Assembly: GCA_011109175.1 (NCBI GenBank)
Contig: RDEW01000004.1
Coordinates: 1,477,067 to 1,541,066, forward strand
From: Dicyema japonicum
Taxonomy: Eukaryota > Dicyemida > Rhombozoa > Dicyemidae
DNA: 64,000 bases
Direction: 5' to 3'
Part shown: piece by piece, positions 36,120 through 50,050 of the stretch
How positions within the stretch are numbered: the stretch's first letter is position 1
How the letters are laid out: each line of letters begins with the position of its first letter
The notes under the pieces: model-generated
Seen by the model: the letters and a program-made list of their open reading frames with translations, nothing else
Database searches by the model: none
What the model was told of the DNA's origin: nothing
Made by a program: the position numbers and the translations under genes

Positions 36120-37480
36120 CATTCTAACAGAGACCTCATCTTTGCCCGGTGTTCTTCCTTCGTACCCGCGCATAAATGTACAGGACGGCTGCCTGAATTT
36201 TTCAGGGCCACCTTCCCGTGATCTGACGTCTAGTCTCATAAGGGCCTCCAGAAACGTAGTCCGGTTCGGTGATCTTCACAAATCCAACACTCCGTTACTC
36301 TGTAAGCCCTCTTTTGAATTTCCTCAATTTTCCTCATATTTGTCCAAGATATGGACGGTCTCCACGAGGCGCATGCATATGAGAAACATGGCTCGATGTA
36401 CTATTTGTACACGTTATCAAGACTGGGTGACTACCACTCTTCCATATTCCCGATAAACTTTTCAATACGTTCAGTTTCTTCTCGCATTTCAATAGAATGT
36501 TTTCTACGTGTGGTGTCAGAGATACATATCAAAATCCTTTGACATCTTTTGAAAGGGATGCCAACCTTGTTTATCTTCAAGGTGACTGTCTTCCTCCCAA
36601 TCTTTTGTCAGAGGTAAATAGTGACATAGACGACTTCCCTGCATTCACCACGAGTCGGTTATCCATTATCCAGGCATTAAGCCTGTCCAGGTTAATTTGT
36701 ATTCTTTCTGTGGCCTTCTGGATGTCATGATCTCGCGAAGCAAACAATATCATCTTCATAGGAAAGTAGATAATCAATATCAGATTCAAGAGTCGGGAGA
36801 TCAGCAAGAAAGAGGTTAAACAGAGCAGGGGATAATGGAGACTCTTGAGGGACTCCGTTGGGGAGGAGCCGTGAATTGATTTCAGACCTCCGAGACAAAC
36901 ACGTCCCCTTCTTCCACCTAGGAATTTAGTGATCTATATCATTAGCTTCTCTGGGATCTCCGATTAAAATATTTTTCTCGATAGAATCTTCCTCAAGAAT
37001 GAGTTAAAAGCTTTATGTATGTCAATCGAGCAAAGCACTGTTTTTTAAGTGTCTCTGATTGTTTGCAAATCCGACTCGAATGAAATTGGTAAATGTTTGT
37101 ATGTAGACTTGGATCTCTCATTTTTGAATCCATGTTTAAAAGTCTTTCTGGTAAAAATTCTTTTATTCTCCCGAGGACCAGCCTCTCCAGGATTTTAGAC
37201 ATGGAAAATAGTAGTGATACTGGTCTAAAAGACGCTGGGTCAACTTTTGGTCATCCAGGTTTCAGTATTGCCCGTATTAGTGCCTATTTCCATAATAACG
37301 GTATCACATTTTGGTCAATCAAATAGTTGAAAATCGACGTTAAGAAGGTAACTTCCCCCGTCTCCAAGATTTGTCTCTGCATTTCAAGTTCCTATTGAAT
37401 TGAGTGAGCAGACCTCCACCTTATCTCTCTTAACGGTCCATCCTGATAGCCTTGTATCCTGGGAATGTAGGGATATGGTC
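36120..37480 (-). pseudogene. Jockey-like RT fragment, unit 1
   Basis: Minus-strand RT and C-terminal pieces parallel the better copy at 41,400-43,030: MSKILERLVLGRIKEFLPER, RPVSLL-like stretches, and RIQINLDRLNAWIMDNRLVV after the active site. Broken by frameshifts and missing the thumb-side continuity. Confidence 0.6.
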
Positions 37481-38150
37481 ATTAAAGGTGACTTTGGTCT
37501 CTTAAATTATAGCCACGTTGATCTTCTGACTTGCCAGAAGGAGCGGAGTTCTTTGATTTTCCCTTTTATTTCATTTATTTTTAGGTAGAGTAAAGTACTT
37601 TTCTCTTGGATAGACTGAGGATTTCTTCCGGGAAGTCTCGATCTTCCGCGAAATACATCGCCCAGGGGCGAGAATGTCCCGGGAGAATGGGGTCTAAAGG
37701 TCTTTTTCTGTTGATATTAGGTGCTCCTTGGGAGTTTTCAAATATTTTTGAATTGGTAGACCAAATAACGCCTGCTAAAATATTTTGGATCACCAAAATT
37801 ACTTTAATTAGCTATTTTTTGGTTTTTATAAAGTAAATTATCTTATTAAAAACATTTGATAACAATTTGAGGATTTAATGCATTATTATTATTAGTATTA
37901 AACATTCTCGCACTGCAATGACAAAGCAAGTGCAACTCGAAAAACTATGAGCAAAATCATTTTTCTCCACTTACCTCTTTTATATGCAAGTTCAAGTAGT
38001 CCATCTAGATTCTCCCCTTCTATTAAGTGTCTCCCAATCTTTTAGAGGTCCCCGGTCGTCCATTGTATATGGGATTGTCAGACGCGATTAAGTCCTTCTT
38101 GACCACTTTAGCTAGGGAATCCAGCCATTCGCTAAGTAGGGTAAATGTTG
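37480..38150 (-). other. Retroelement debris, unassigned
   Basis: A minus-strand 71-residue frame (37,581-37,796) and neighbouring short frames may belong to the LINE at 36,120-37,480, but no endonuclease or RT motif is clear. No host gene was recognised. Confidence 0.3.
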
Positions 38151-38330
38151 GAACACCTAATCCATCTCGATTCTGTGTTCTTTACTTGAAGATTAATTAA
38201 AAGTGAATCATTTGTCATGGTTGATGGAACAACTTGCTCAGAGTGTCTTTTTTACAGAAACAAAATCTTGCTACAGTTCACTAATTAGTATTTTAATTCT
38301 TTTTTGGATTTAGACTTTTCTGTATTTCAA

Positions 38331-38482
38331 TTTTTCTTAGATGTTATTGCTATTTCAACTATCATTTAGCTGACACTTTACAACAAATGAATTTTCTAAC
38401 AACGAGTTTTTTTCTTAGATGTTGTTGCTATTCCAACTATCAGTTAGCTGACACTTTACCACAAATGAATTATTTAACAATT
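38331..38482. repeat. 78-bp tandem duplication
   Basis: Two copies of a unit containing TTTTCTTAGATGTT and TTAGCTGACACTTTAC, offset by 78 bases with a few differences. It lies near the start of duplication unit 2. Confidence 0.85.
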
Positions 38483-38884
38483 ATACAAACTCCGTTTATT
38501 GTACTCTCGACAGTGTTTGAAGAAGAAAGTCGATATACATCCACCCATAATCTCAATAAAATGAAAAAAAACAATATAAAATATAATCCTTAGATAATCC
38601 ATCATAGAAATAATAATATAATTTAGTTAACTTAATTAATTTATTAAATATTATAATTTAGTTGACCTAATTATCCATAACTTTAGTCAATAATAATATT
38701 TGTTAAATAAATAATAATAACTTCAGTAGTTTTGATTAAAAAAAACTAATCTCGAAGATCTGGTTGTCGGGATTTAGAATTGTTAATTATTAAAAGAATG
38801 ATATAATTAATATGAATATTTAAATGCTATAAATAAAATTTGAAAATTATCTTGGTTGTCATCAAATATTTAGCATTTATTGTT

Positions 38885-40602
<1,718 letters not shown>

Positions 40603-40659
40603 CAGTCATTTATTGTTTAATGTAGTGTTTTGGTCTTACTTTAAATTATTTTTAAAAGT

Positions 40660-41190
40660 TTATTACATTATTTTTGAATAATAATAGGGACATGGTTTGA
40701 CAAAGCATTGCAACTCGATAAACTATTAACAAAGTCATAAACTTTTTTGTACTAACCATGATTTCTTCAGTTCTTGGAATGCCGCATTTTCAATCTTCTG
40801 TCTTTTCGGAATGTCAACCTGATTTTTAAGAGAGTTTTTAACTACTTTGTCTAGCGCCAAATATTGTTAGTAATCGATCACTTTCTTACACCGGATTTTG
40901 TTCTGTCCTCGTTGAGAGTAAGAAGCATTTCGTCGGTCTTTCAGATATCATCTTCATTAATTGGGTCAGGACTTACCTGTCTTCCGAGACAAAGTCTAAA
41001 ATTGTCTCCATAAGCTACAAAATCTATTCTCCTTGATGTTTGAATTCTCTGATTGCCGATTCCAAAATAAATTAAAAATAATATTGGTGACAGGGGTCTC
41101 CTCGTGGGTCTCTGTATTCGTTTTGAATTGTTTTGAAAATACTCTCCCAACTTTGACTGTGAGTTCAGTATCTGATAAGGAAAATTCTCA
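40660..41190 (-). pseudogene. Family A-like RT fragment, unit 2
   Basis: Duplicate of 35,380-35,900. It reads RRPLSPILFLIYFGIGNQRI and IDFVAYGDNFRLCLGRQ on minus, where GD replaces the catalytic DD, so it is dead. Confidence 0.6.
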
Positions 41191-41399
41191 TCAATGAAAC
41201 TTTAAATCACTTCAATAAGGTTCGGTCGAAATCTTTTACATATTTATACTTAGAACCCATAAGCATGTGAATATTTAGGGTTTCATTTGTTTCGTGCTCT
41301 TCACTATCCGTTCTACCAGGTTTTTTTGTAAGTAAATGCAGTATTTATGATTTTATTTAACCCAAGACCACGGTAAAACCAAACTAATTATCAAGTAAT

Positions 41400-43030
41400 T
41401 CCAATGCATTCAAACAGAGACCTCATCTTTGCCCGGTGTTCTTCCTTCGTACCCGCGCATAAATGTACAGGACGGCTGCCTGAATTTTTCAGGGCCACCT
41501 TCCCGTGATCTGACGTCTAGTCTCATAAGGGCTTCCAGAAACGTAGTCCGGTTCGGTGATCTTCACAAATCCAACACTCCGTTACTCTGTAAGCCCTCTT
41601 TTGCATTTCCTTAATTTTCCTCATATTTGTCCAAGATATGGACGGTCTCCACGAGGCGCATGCATATGAGAAAAATGGCTCGATGTACTATTTGTACACG
41701 TTATCAAGACTGGGTGACTACCACTCTTCCATATTCCCGATAAACTTTTCAATACGTTCAGTTTCTTCTCGCATTTCAATAGAATGTTTTCTACGTGTGG
41801 TGTCAGAGATACATATCAAAATCCTTTGACATCTTTTGAAAGGGATGCCAACCTTGTTTAACTTCAAGGTGACTGTCTTCCTTCCCAATCTTTTGTCAGA
41901 ACTAAATAGTGACATAGACGACTTCCTGCATTCACCACGAGTCGGTTATCCATTATCCAGGCATTAAGCCTGTCCAGGTTAATTTGTATTCTTTCTGTGG
42001 CCTTCTGGATGTCCTGATCTCGCGAAGCCAACACATATCATCCTTATAGGAAAGTAGAACATCATTATCAGATTCAAGAGTCGGAGATCAGCAAGAAAGA
42101 GGTTAAACAGAGCAGGGGATAATGGAGATCCTTGAGGGACTCCGTTGGGGAGGAGCCGTGAAATTGATTTCAGACCTCCGAGACAAACACGTCCCCTTCG
42201 TCCACTTAGGAATTTAGTGATCCAAAGCTTTAGCTTCCCTGGGATCTCCGATTGAAATATTTTTCTCGATAGAATCTTCCTCGAGACCGAATCAAAAGCT
42301 TTATGTATGTCAATAGAGCAAAGCACTGTTTTAAAGTGTCTCGGCTTGGTTGTGAATCCGACTCGAATAAAGTCGGTCAATGTTTAAAGTATATGTTGAA
42401 AAGTCCTCTCTGGTAAAAATTCTTTTATTTTCCCTAGCACAAACCTCTCCAGGATTTTTGACATGGAACATAGTAGTGACACCGGTCTAAAAGACGCTGG
42501 GTCATCTCTCGGTCTTCCTGGTTTTAGTCTTGGCCGTATTATTGCCTGTTTCCATGATAATGGTATCACATTCTGGTTAATCGAGTAGTTGAAAACCGAC
42601 GTTAGGAAAATGACTCCCCCGTCTTCAAGATTTTTTAATAAAATAACAGGAATGTTGTCTGGTCCGTAAGAGTATGTAGTTTTTGTGGAATGTATTGTAT
42701 CCCTCACCTTTTTCTCCAAAAAGAAGAGTGGTTCTGATAGTCTCTTTAGTTTCCTGCGTGATGGTAGTGTATCAGACTTCATGTGCTCCTTGTGTGAAAT
42801 TTTAGTATAGGAATTTTATCAAGTTGCTCACATCTTTTTGAACATAATCCTCCTCTGTTGAAATTTCATTGCTTTTTGCCACATTTCGAATAGCTTCCCA
42901 CACCTCTTCCGTAGTGCGATTTCTATTTACCATTGCAAGCACACGATTCCACTTCAACCTCTGGGCCTTGAGCTCTTTGGCCTTTATTTCATTATTCAAT
43001 GTTCTGATCCGGAGTTTCATATCCAAGGTT
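41400..43030 (-). pseudogene. Jockey-like RT fragment, unit 2
   Basis: The best Jockey-like RT in the window. Reading on minus from 43,026: a helical linker (MDMKLRIRTLNNEIKAKELK), SYGPDNIPVILLKNLEDGG, WKQAIIRPRLKPGRPRDDPA, FRPVSLLCSMSKILERF, then after a frame change CSIDIHKAFDSVSRKIL, LWITKFLSGRRGRVCLGG and NGVPQGSPLSPALFNLFLAD. The YADD block is degraded and the C-terminal part continues to about 41,430. Endonuclease and ORF1 are absent. Confidence 0.75.
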
Positions 43031-43039
43031 ATCCGGTTA

Positions 43040-43550
43040 GATTTTTTAAGCCGATTTCTTTAATCATGATAAAAAATTATATTTTGAAAGTAATCTTAAA
43101 TATTTTTTTTATAATTTTTATTAAATTTATTTATCTTTAAATGTTTAATAAATAAATAATAATAAAGTGTTATTGTACGTTTTTATGTTAACCCTTCTGC
43201 TGATCTTATCGGTTTGTTTAAAATACTAAAATTCTTCATCAATTACTATTAAATATATCAATGCAGTAATTTAATTTATTAACATTTGATAATTTTTGTT
43301 ACACATCATATTTTGTATTCTCAGCATTATTAAAAACAGCTTGATATTTATAATTCCTAAATTTATATGTTTATTGATGATATCATGCTTTCAAGAATCC
43401 GTTATATTTTTTAAATTTTTCTTACTAAATTTATCTGACAATTAATGTTTACTCTATAAATCAATACATTTATTGCTGCCATAAAATTATCATCAATTGT
43501 CTAATTGATATTTAATAAGAAATTACACAAATTTATTAGTTTATACTTTT
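43040..43550. other. AT-rich gap
   Basis: Strongly AT-rich sequence before the thyroglobulin-type gene. It may hold its promoter and a first exon with a signal peptide, but I could not identify one with confidence. Confidence 0.35.
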
Positions 43551-43552
43551 TA

Positions 43553-44605
43553 GAATTTGTCCATTGCATTTGATGATCTTGAAGACAAAAATGAAATTTC
43601 AGTAGTCGACGGTCCGTGTACTCAGAAATTGTAAGTATTTTTCTTTGCTACCAACTATTATCTGATTACTAGCTCATTCTCATATATTGAATTGTTGTTT
43701 ACAAGTCAGCTTTACTTAATGTTTATTTTGCCTTTGATAACCAATAATCACTGCTTGAGATAATTGATAATATTTAATATGGCAATTTAGCTATCAAATA
43801 AAATTTCAGTGGTTACACCACCCGCTGTTATTTTTTAAGTGCAGGAACAATTTATTAAATTATTAGATTGGAATACAAGGTTGATAACATCCTTGAGCTG
43901 TGGGATGTACTTTGCCAAGAAAATGGTCTCTTTAAACCACTTCAATGTGAAATATTTGGTGAGAGATGCAGTTGCAATGACGTTTTGACTGGAGATGTCA
44001 TATTTAATTCAACCCATTCTCTTACACAAGAATTTTGCATTCAACTTAATAAAAAACGTTCAGGTTAGATTTTATTTCTAAATATTTGTTATGAATTTTA
44101 ATTTCATACTGAATTTTTTATTTTTATAGAAACGACCACACAAAGTACAACTTTATCTCCCTTATCGACAACTCGTATCACTAAAGAACATACAACATTC
44201 CAACCGACACAAAGTCAATCAAAAACTGAAACAACCAGTCAATATTTTCCGGATAAGAACAATGATAGATCGATTATTACCATGACAACAAAAGAATATA
44301 CTACCTTGAAAACTTTGAATACATCACTGAAGATTTCTAAAACTACTGAAAAGGACGAGTCAACTATGCATTCATTTTACAAGAAATATATTCATGATCA
44401 GGATCGCGGTATCAAAGCAAGTAATATTTTTATTAACTTTTTAGTTTTTATATGCGCGCCGATGATAATTCTATTGCTAGTGATTTTGTTTTCGCTGTTT
44501 ATTTCCTACAAATTTAATAGAAACGAACGAGGAAGCTATAGCCTAGATAAATATTCAGATCTCAGTTCTGAAAGGCAGAGACTAACAATTACGAATCCTA
44601 TTTGA
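43553..44605 (+). CDS. Thyroglobulin type-1 domain membrane protein
   Basis: Three recognisable exons, 5' end incomplete. The first (about 43,554-43,630) gives FDDLEDKNEISVVDGPCTQK. After a long intron for this genome (about 240 bases), the second (43,867-44,063) gives LWDVLCQENGLFKPLQCEIF and GERCSCNDVLTGDVIFNSTH. The cysteine spacing and the G-x-F-x-x-x-QC...C-x-C pattern fit a thyroglobulin type-1 domain, with Ser replacing the usual Trp of CWCV. The third (44,130-44,605) is a Thr/Ser-rich, probably O-glycosylated stalk, a transmembrane helix NFLVFICAPMIILLLVILFS and a short tail. A type I surface protein is likely; TY domains often inhibit proteases or mediate adhesion. Confidence 0.72.
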
Positions 44606-44619
44606 ATTAACATTAAATT

Positions 44620-45175
44620 GTTATTACTTTTTTTCAAACTTTAACTTGTTTTATGTTAGAAGTCTATTAATTGGTAAATTATAACTAAGAACATATTTCT
44701 TCATGGAACTATCATGGAAATGGGTATTATTGACAAGAACGTTTGCGAATTGTGAAGATGGGGAAAAGCAGCAATATGCTTTTTTCGCAAACAAATTGGG
44801 AATAATTCATCGGTGCAAGTTTAAGTTATTCTTTATGCGATGACATGGGATTCTATCGTTCTTTAGTTTCACAGGGAAGTACTTAAATGAATAGAAATAT
44901 CCAAGCATATATACATGGACCTGTGCTCAAGAGACGTGCATTTCATAAATATTATTTCATTAATTGAAGAAAACCACCGTGAGCAGGTCACCACGTTGGG
45001 AGATTATAGCTGACTATGAACGAAGCGAACTGCCGTCGTAGGACCTCGTAGAAGCTAGCACGCTTTGAGTGAAACGAACTAGGTTGTTAATTTTTCGATA
45101 ATAAAATTGTTACTATGAAAATTAAATTTAAATTAAATTGTAATGATTTTTGTTTCTATAACTATAAAAAAAACT
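44620..45175. other. Intergenic, no gene recognised
   Basis: Contains short stretches with repeat-like character (for example GTTTGCGAATTGTGAAGATG and AACGAAGCGAACTGCCGTCG), but no other copy or coding family was identified. Confidence 0.35.
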
Positions 45176-45182
45176 TTTATTG

Positions 45183-47260
45183 ATGACAAGGTTTTCAAAC
45201 GACGAAACATTTGACATTTCAAACGAAATATCAAATGGCATTCATTATGACAGTTTACCGCAGCCTTATCTATTTATTGACAAAATTATTGAATCAATTT
45301 TGGATTTAGTTTTTGAATACGTTTATTTTCAAAATCTGAGAATTGAAAACCAAGTTGATTGCGAAAACGAGCTATCATATTCGAAAGTTGACGATGTAAT
45401 CGTTCATAGTTCAATTTTAGATTAAGTTTCTGGCCAATTTTATAATTGTTGATGACATCGAAGAAATTATTATCGTTGGATTTAATTCAATTATTTTTAT
45501 TCATGATTATAATTCTTTCGAAAAAATAACGCAATTTGAGTATGATTCGGATAATGGAATTTTTGTCAATTATTTTGCCGAGAAACAAGTCAATTTATTT
45601 TGCTCTGATAAAGGTAATAAAATTTATTATTCAATAAAGGAAACGCCGAATTTATCATATATTATAAGAAAAATTTAATAATTTTAAATTACTTATATAA
45701 TCAAGTATCCTTGCACTTTTTAATTTTATAGAACGAAAACAAAATAATAACCTTCAATTTTTCAAATTGTAATAAATATTTTGCTGCCACATTACAAAGT
45801 CAGTTCAAATAATTTTATAATTTTAGAACCAGATAATTACTTTATTGAAATTTATGAAATTCCAACAAATAACTGGAATATCGAAATCTCGAATATCTTG
45901 ACGTCGTCAGATATGGATGAATTGTCGACGATTATTGTTTTTAGTTCTAATCAGTCATAGGACAAATCATCACAATTTTCAAATCCAAACATATTATTTA
46001 AGCTTCAACCTCCCAACGCATTGACTGGTTTGAAATTACGCGTGAATTTAGCTTCAAACGTAACTTCACTGCAACCTTTCTTAAATAAAAGTGAACATGA
46101 AAAATGTTCGACCTTTGGAAACAATCATTTATTAACACAGACATTTTACGACAATTTTAAGCAAATGTTTAACGTTTCAACTTTATCACATGATATTGGG
46201 TTTTTAATAATCTAGTATTTATAGATCTGCACAAATTGAATTTGCTAAAAATAGTATTCCAATCTAGATAATAACTAGATTCTCTAAACCAAATATATGT
46301 TAAATGGAGTGGAGATAATGTGATTTATTTGTACAATCTTCAAAAAACAAATAGTACTGTTAACTTTATTTTAAATATAGATGAACCCAAACCTATTTCA
46401 TCCATAATAGCGCATAATATTATTTCTGCTTTACAATTTCGAAAATCAAAAAAATGTTGGCCTATTCTCTAGAAAACAATATATTTGTGGTGAAAGATTA
46501 TGTAAGAGGTACCGACTTGTATGATATTTAATTAGATAAACTATTTGTAGTCACATCAATCGGAAAAATCCATCAAGTAGAGAAATGCTTTTTATAAACG
46601 AATATTTTGATAAAAATGAGAATAACGGGACAATTGTAGTTTTATTCATGGATGGATTTGTCTATCGTTTATCATTCGCAGATAATAACTTTGAAGTATC
46701 GTTAGTTTATCAAAGGTCAAATGTTTGGATTTAATTTTAGAGACCAGCTAAATAATAATGGAAGAATAGAAAAAATAAGCGGTCTTAAATATTATAAAGA
46801 TATTGTAAATCAAATTAATTTAAATATTAGATTTTGGCTAAGCAAAAAAATCATATAATGGTCATTGATGTAGTTCAAAGGAATATTTTATTTACTCTAA
46901 ATTGTTCCTTTGATAATTTGGTTATAAAAAATTTCACGACAACAGAGAAAGAACATACTATTTTTGTGTACGGTCATCAGATTGGAGATTCTGGTTAATT
47001 ATTTTTTAAATTATTAATTTTAGACATGCTTTCAACAAGATGATTAAATTTGATATTTATGAGCAGTTGAAATGTTGGAAAGAACAATTTAGCCTGGAAG
47101 AATTTACTTCAATTAATAACTTGGATTTAGAAAAAGAGAAAATGAATGATGAATTTAAAATTTACACACAAAGGTAAATACTTTTATTTATAGAGATTTT
47201 TGCAACCAAGTAAATACATTTATACGTTGGAACAAAAATGGAATAAATGGTTAAATTAAA
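45183..47260 (+). CDS. Beta-propeller-like protein, many micro-introns
   Basis: Stops in single frames disappear if introns of about 25-29 bases are spliced out, for example after VDDVI (about 45,400), after FCSDK, after YLYNQ and after FAATLQ. The product shows repeated hydrophobic beta-strand blocks such as EEIIIVGFNSIIFIHDYNSF, NKIITFNFSNCNKYFAATLQ, YFIEIYEIPTNNW, NGTIVVLFMDGFVYRLSFAD and NHIMVIDVVQRNILFTL. A C-terminal helical exon contains YEQLKCWKEQFSLEEF. The pattern resembles WD40-type propellers. CFAP57/CFAP44-like ciliary proteins show similar blocks, but the match is weak. Start ATG 45,183. The segments 46,215-46,560 do not join cleanly, so decay is possible. Confidence 0.5.
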
Positions 47261-47329
47261 TATTGTTTGTTAACTTTCTCTAAATATAACAATTTATGTA
47301 GTTGAAAATAATTTAGTAATAGTACGATA

Positions 47330-47440
47330 CACAGTTTCATTAATCCTCCTCTTGCCTTATAGACAACCTCAAGACAAACAATTACTTTTTTTGGCCAGGC
47401 CCGATTTTGATTTCTGCAGCACATTAGATGCGTCTGATTG
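47330..47440 (+). pseudogene. Jockey-like LINE C-terminal scrap
   Basis: LALIDNLKTNNYFFWPGPI resembles the zinc-binding C-terminal piece CPSCLLDDHKTGHNFSCPNR at about 55,900. Very short; tentative. Confidence 0.3.
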
Positions 47441-47569
47441 ATCTCTCAGATAGTCCGCTTTTGCGTGTTACTTTTCTGCTAGTTCTCGGTATCATCACTT
47501 GAAAGGTGAAAAAATAACTAAAAAATTGCAAAGATTACGGTAAAAAAAACTAGCTACTCATGTGATCTA

Positions 47570-48720
47570 GGCACGCTCCAATAGAGACCTCTTGGTCAGA
47601 TGTTCCTCTCTCAAGCCCTCACAAGCACGTATCATCTGTATAATTAGATGCTCGCAGACGCACGGGCACGTTCCTCGGTTTTTACGGATTACGGATTCCA
47701 GAGGCATTGAAGAGGGGACCTATCCAGAAGTCCACCGTTCCTTAATTTTAGAGCCCTTTTTGGTTAGCTTTGATCTTCAATAAATTGTCCAAGAGATGAA
47801 TGGGCCCCAGGAAGCACACGTAGAGGAAAAGCATGGTTCGATATACTGTTTGTAGACAAAATTCAGGACTGGTTCAGAAGGTTAGACTTTCACATTCGAT
47901 AATTACGTTTTCTAAGTGTTGTGAAAAGCACATATGAATAAATGGGATAACGGCGATCCATGGGGAACGCCATTTGGAGTAAGTCGTGATACCGATCTTA
48001 AATCTCCAAAACAAAGACATCCACTACAAAGACTAAGAAAGTTTGCCAACCAGTGTTTAAGGTTTCCATGGATTATCGATTGGAATATTTACTAAATTAA
48101 GTTTCTACTAGGAATGGAGTCGAACGCTTTGTGAATATCAACGGAACAGAAAAGTCATCAGATCTCAGAGTTTTTCGAGAGTTTTTTTCGAATAAAATTT
48201 GACAGCATGTTCAAATGGGTGGAAGTTTAGAATTCTGTTTTAAACCCGTGCTAGAATGAAATGTCCGGTATAACGTCTTAATTTTTAAAAGGTCTAGTTT
48301 TTCCAATAGTTTTGACATTGAACATGGAAGTGAGACATGCATGAATTAGGCTTGGCTGTCTTTCGGTCTCCCATGTTTAATATTTCATTGTATATGAATA
48401 AGTTTCCAAATATCTAGTATGAAGTTTTTGTTAACTGTTGTGTTAGACAGTCTTGATAGGAATGAAATGTCAATTGTTCCAAATTTTTTCAATAAAATGA
48501 TGGAAGTCCCACCATGTCCGCAGGAGAGTTTCTCAGTCTGTTTTAGTAATTTTTCTACGTCATTTTCTGTAAAATTGTTGATTCTGGTTCTTTCTTAAGC
48601 TTTCTCTGTACAAATAAGTAGACGGATAACCTTTTATTTTATGGCGATTCTAACATATAATTTGGCCAGCTTGTTTAAGTTATCTAAGTTTTAATCTTCG
48701 TTAAGCACCTCTTTGTCGGT
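47570..48720 (-). pseudogene. Jockey-like RT and C-terminal fragment
   Basis: The minus strand shows SRLTPNGVPHGSPLSHLF (RT block) near 47,960, with C-terminal sequence toward 47,580 that is also repeated at 36,140-36,500, 60,200-60,500 and 62,880-63,190. An upstream block resembling MLDPSS..RPVSLLCSMS lies around 48,300-48,600. Many frameshifts. Confidence 0.55.
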
Positions 48721-50050
48721 ACTTGAAACGTATCTAATGACCGACGACGTTTCCGCTTGGTATGTTGTAGTTAAGTGGCAAGAAACACTCCTCTGAATTT
48801 AGGTTTCTTTTTTAGACTTGGATTATGGTCGCTTCCAGACTCATAAATGACTGACCATGACGACATTCCGCTTAGGGAAAAAGAGCAAAGAGACATCCGG
48901 AAAGTTGATTGGTCGTTATTTTTGATGATCGTTCATGATCATCAATGAGCCCGTCTGTAATAGCAGTAGTCTCCCTCTTGTATCAAATGGTTAACTCGAG
49001 TTTATATGTTAATTAGAGAAAATTTTCCTTTCGAAGTTGCAAATGACGTACCAATAATTTCTGTAATGTTATCATCCCCAAGATGTCATTCACTTCCGAA
49101 AAGATGTCCAAGCATTTTGCGACCTTCTGATATATAGTTATGAGCTTATCGGCCCGTTTCTTCGTTTGATCATTCCGTATATATTTGTATCCAGGGAGGA
49201 AGGCTACTTGTAGTGAGTTTGATTACTTGGATAACAGCAATATCTGTGGTGTGTTTACATAACAGAGAGCGCAGTAAAAAGATCTTTCCTGTTATTCCAT
49301 TGACGTTTAATTTTAGCAGTTGTCGATCTGTTCTTTTGTTAGGCTGTTGAAATCTTCCATGAAGACCTGAGAGCGAGAAACCTCTTGAAAGAAAGAAAAT
49401 TAAAAAAAATTGTTTGGTTCTGTGATTATTTTAATAAAAAACTAAACGAGTTTTCTATTGTCCAAACCTTCCTGGAGCCCTTGTTTCCTGATGCGAGGAT
49501 ACTCGAGACTTTTGGTACGGTTCCTTTTGGATTCCCTCTAGTCTTGTCCGGGTTGGAAAAGTTTATGAGGAGAAATGTCGATTCCTTATGGAAAGGCTTA
49601 AAACTCTTGAAGAACAAACCGCTTTTTTATTAATGAAAAATAACATTTTTGTTCCCAAGATGATCTTCTCATTACTGAGTTCACCTTGTTTCTATAAGTC
49701 AAATTTTTAAAATCTCTGGAGAATCTTATTAGAAAGACGACTGAAGAAATTCTCAATATCTAATTAATAGCACTGGCTGATCTCAAGGAAAGCTCACGAT
49801 AAGATTTGGGGGGAATTGATTCGAGGTCTCCTGCCAATTTGGTCATTCCTGATACCTGTCGTCTTTCACAAGCTGTCGTACCTTGGCCAACTCAATCTTA
49901 CGTTCCTGCTCCGGATTGAATTGGACCCTGTGTTAGACACGGTTGTGCAGCAGTGGATAACAATTGGGCTTGGTATTTAGAAGAACTTTGTCTATCAAAA
50001 GAACTGGGATGAAATCCTTTGTGAAAAAAGCTAAATAAAGGTCCGCAGAT
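48720..50050. other. Retroelement debris, unassigned
   Basis: Probable LINE sequence on the minus strand up to about 49,350, then an 82-residue plus frame (49,385-49,633) with no recognised motif. No host gene seen. Confidence 0.3.

Noticed and set aside
36142-36730. Plus-strand frames repeated at 41,429-41,829
   Set aside because: They are antisense shadows of the duplicated Jockey-like LINE; the repeat comes from the tandem duplication, not from a conserved protein.
49385-49633. 82-residue frame as a host gene
   Set aside because: No motif, no splice partners and surrounded by retroelement debris.
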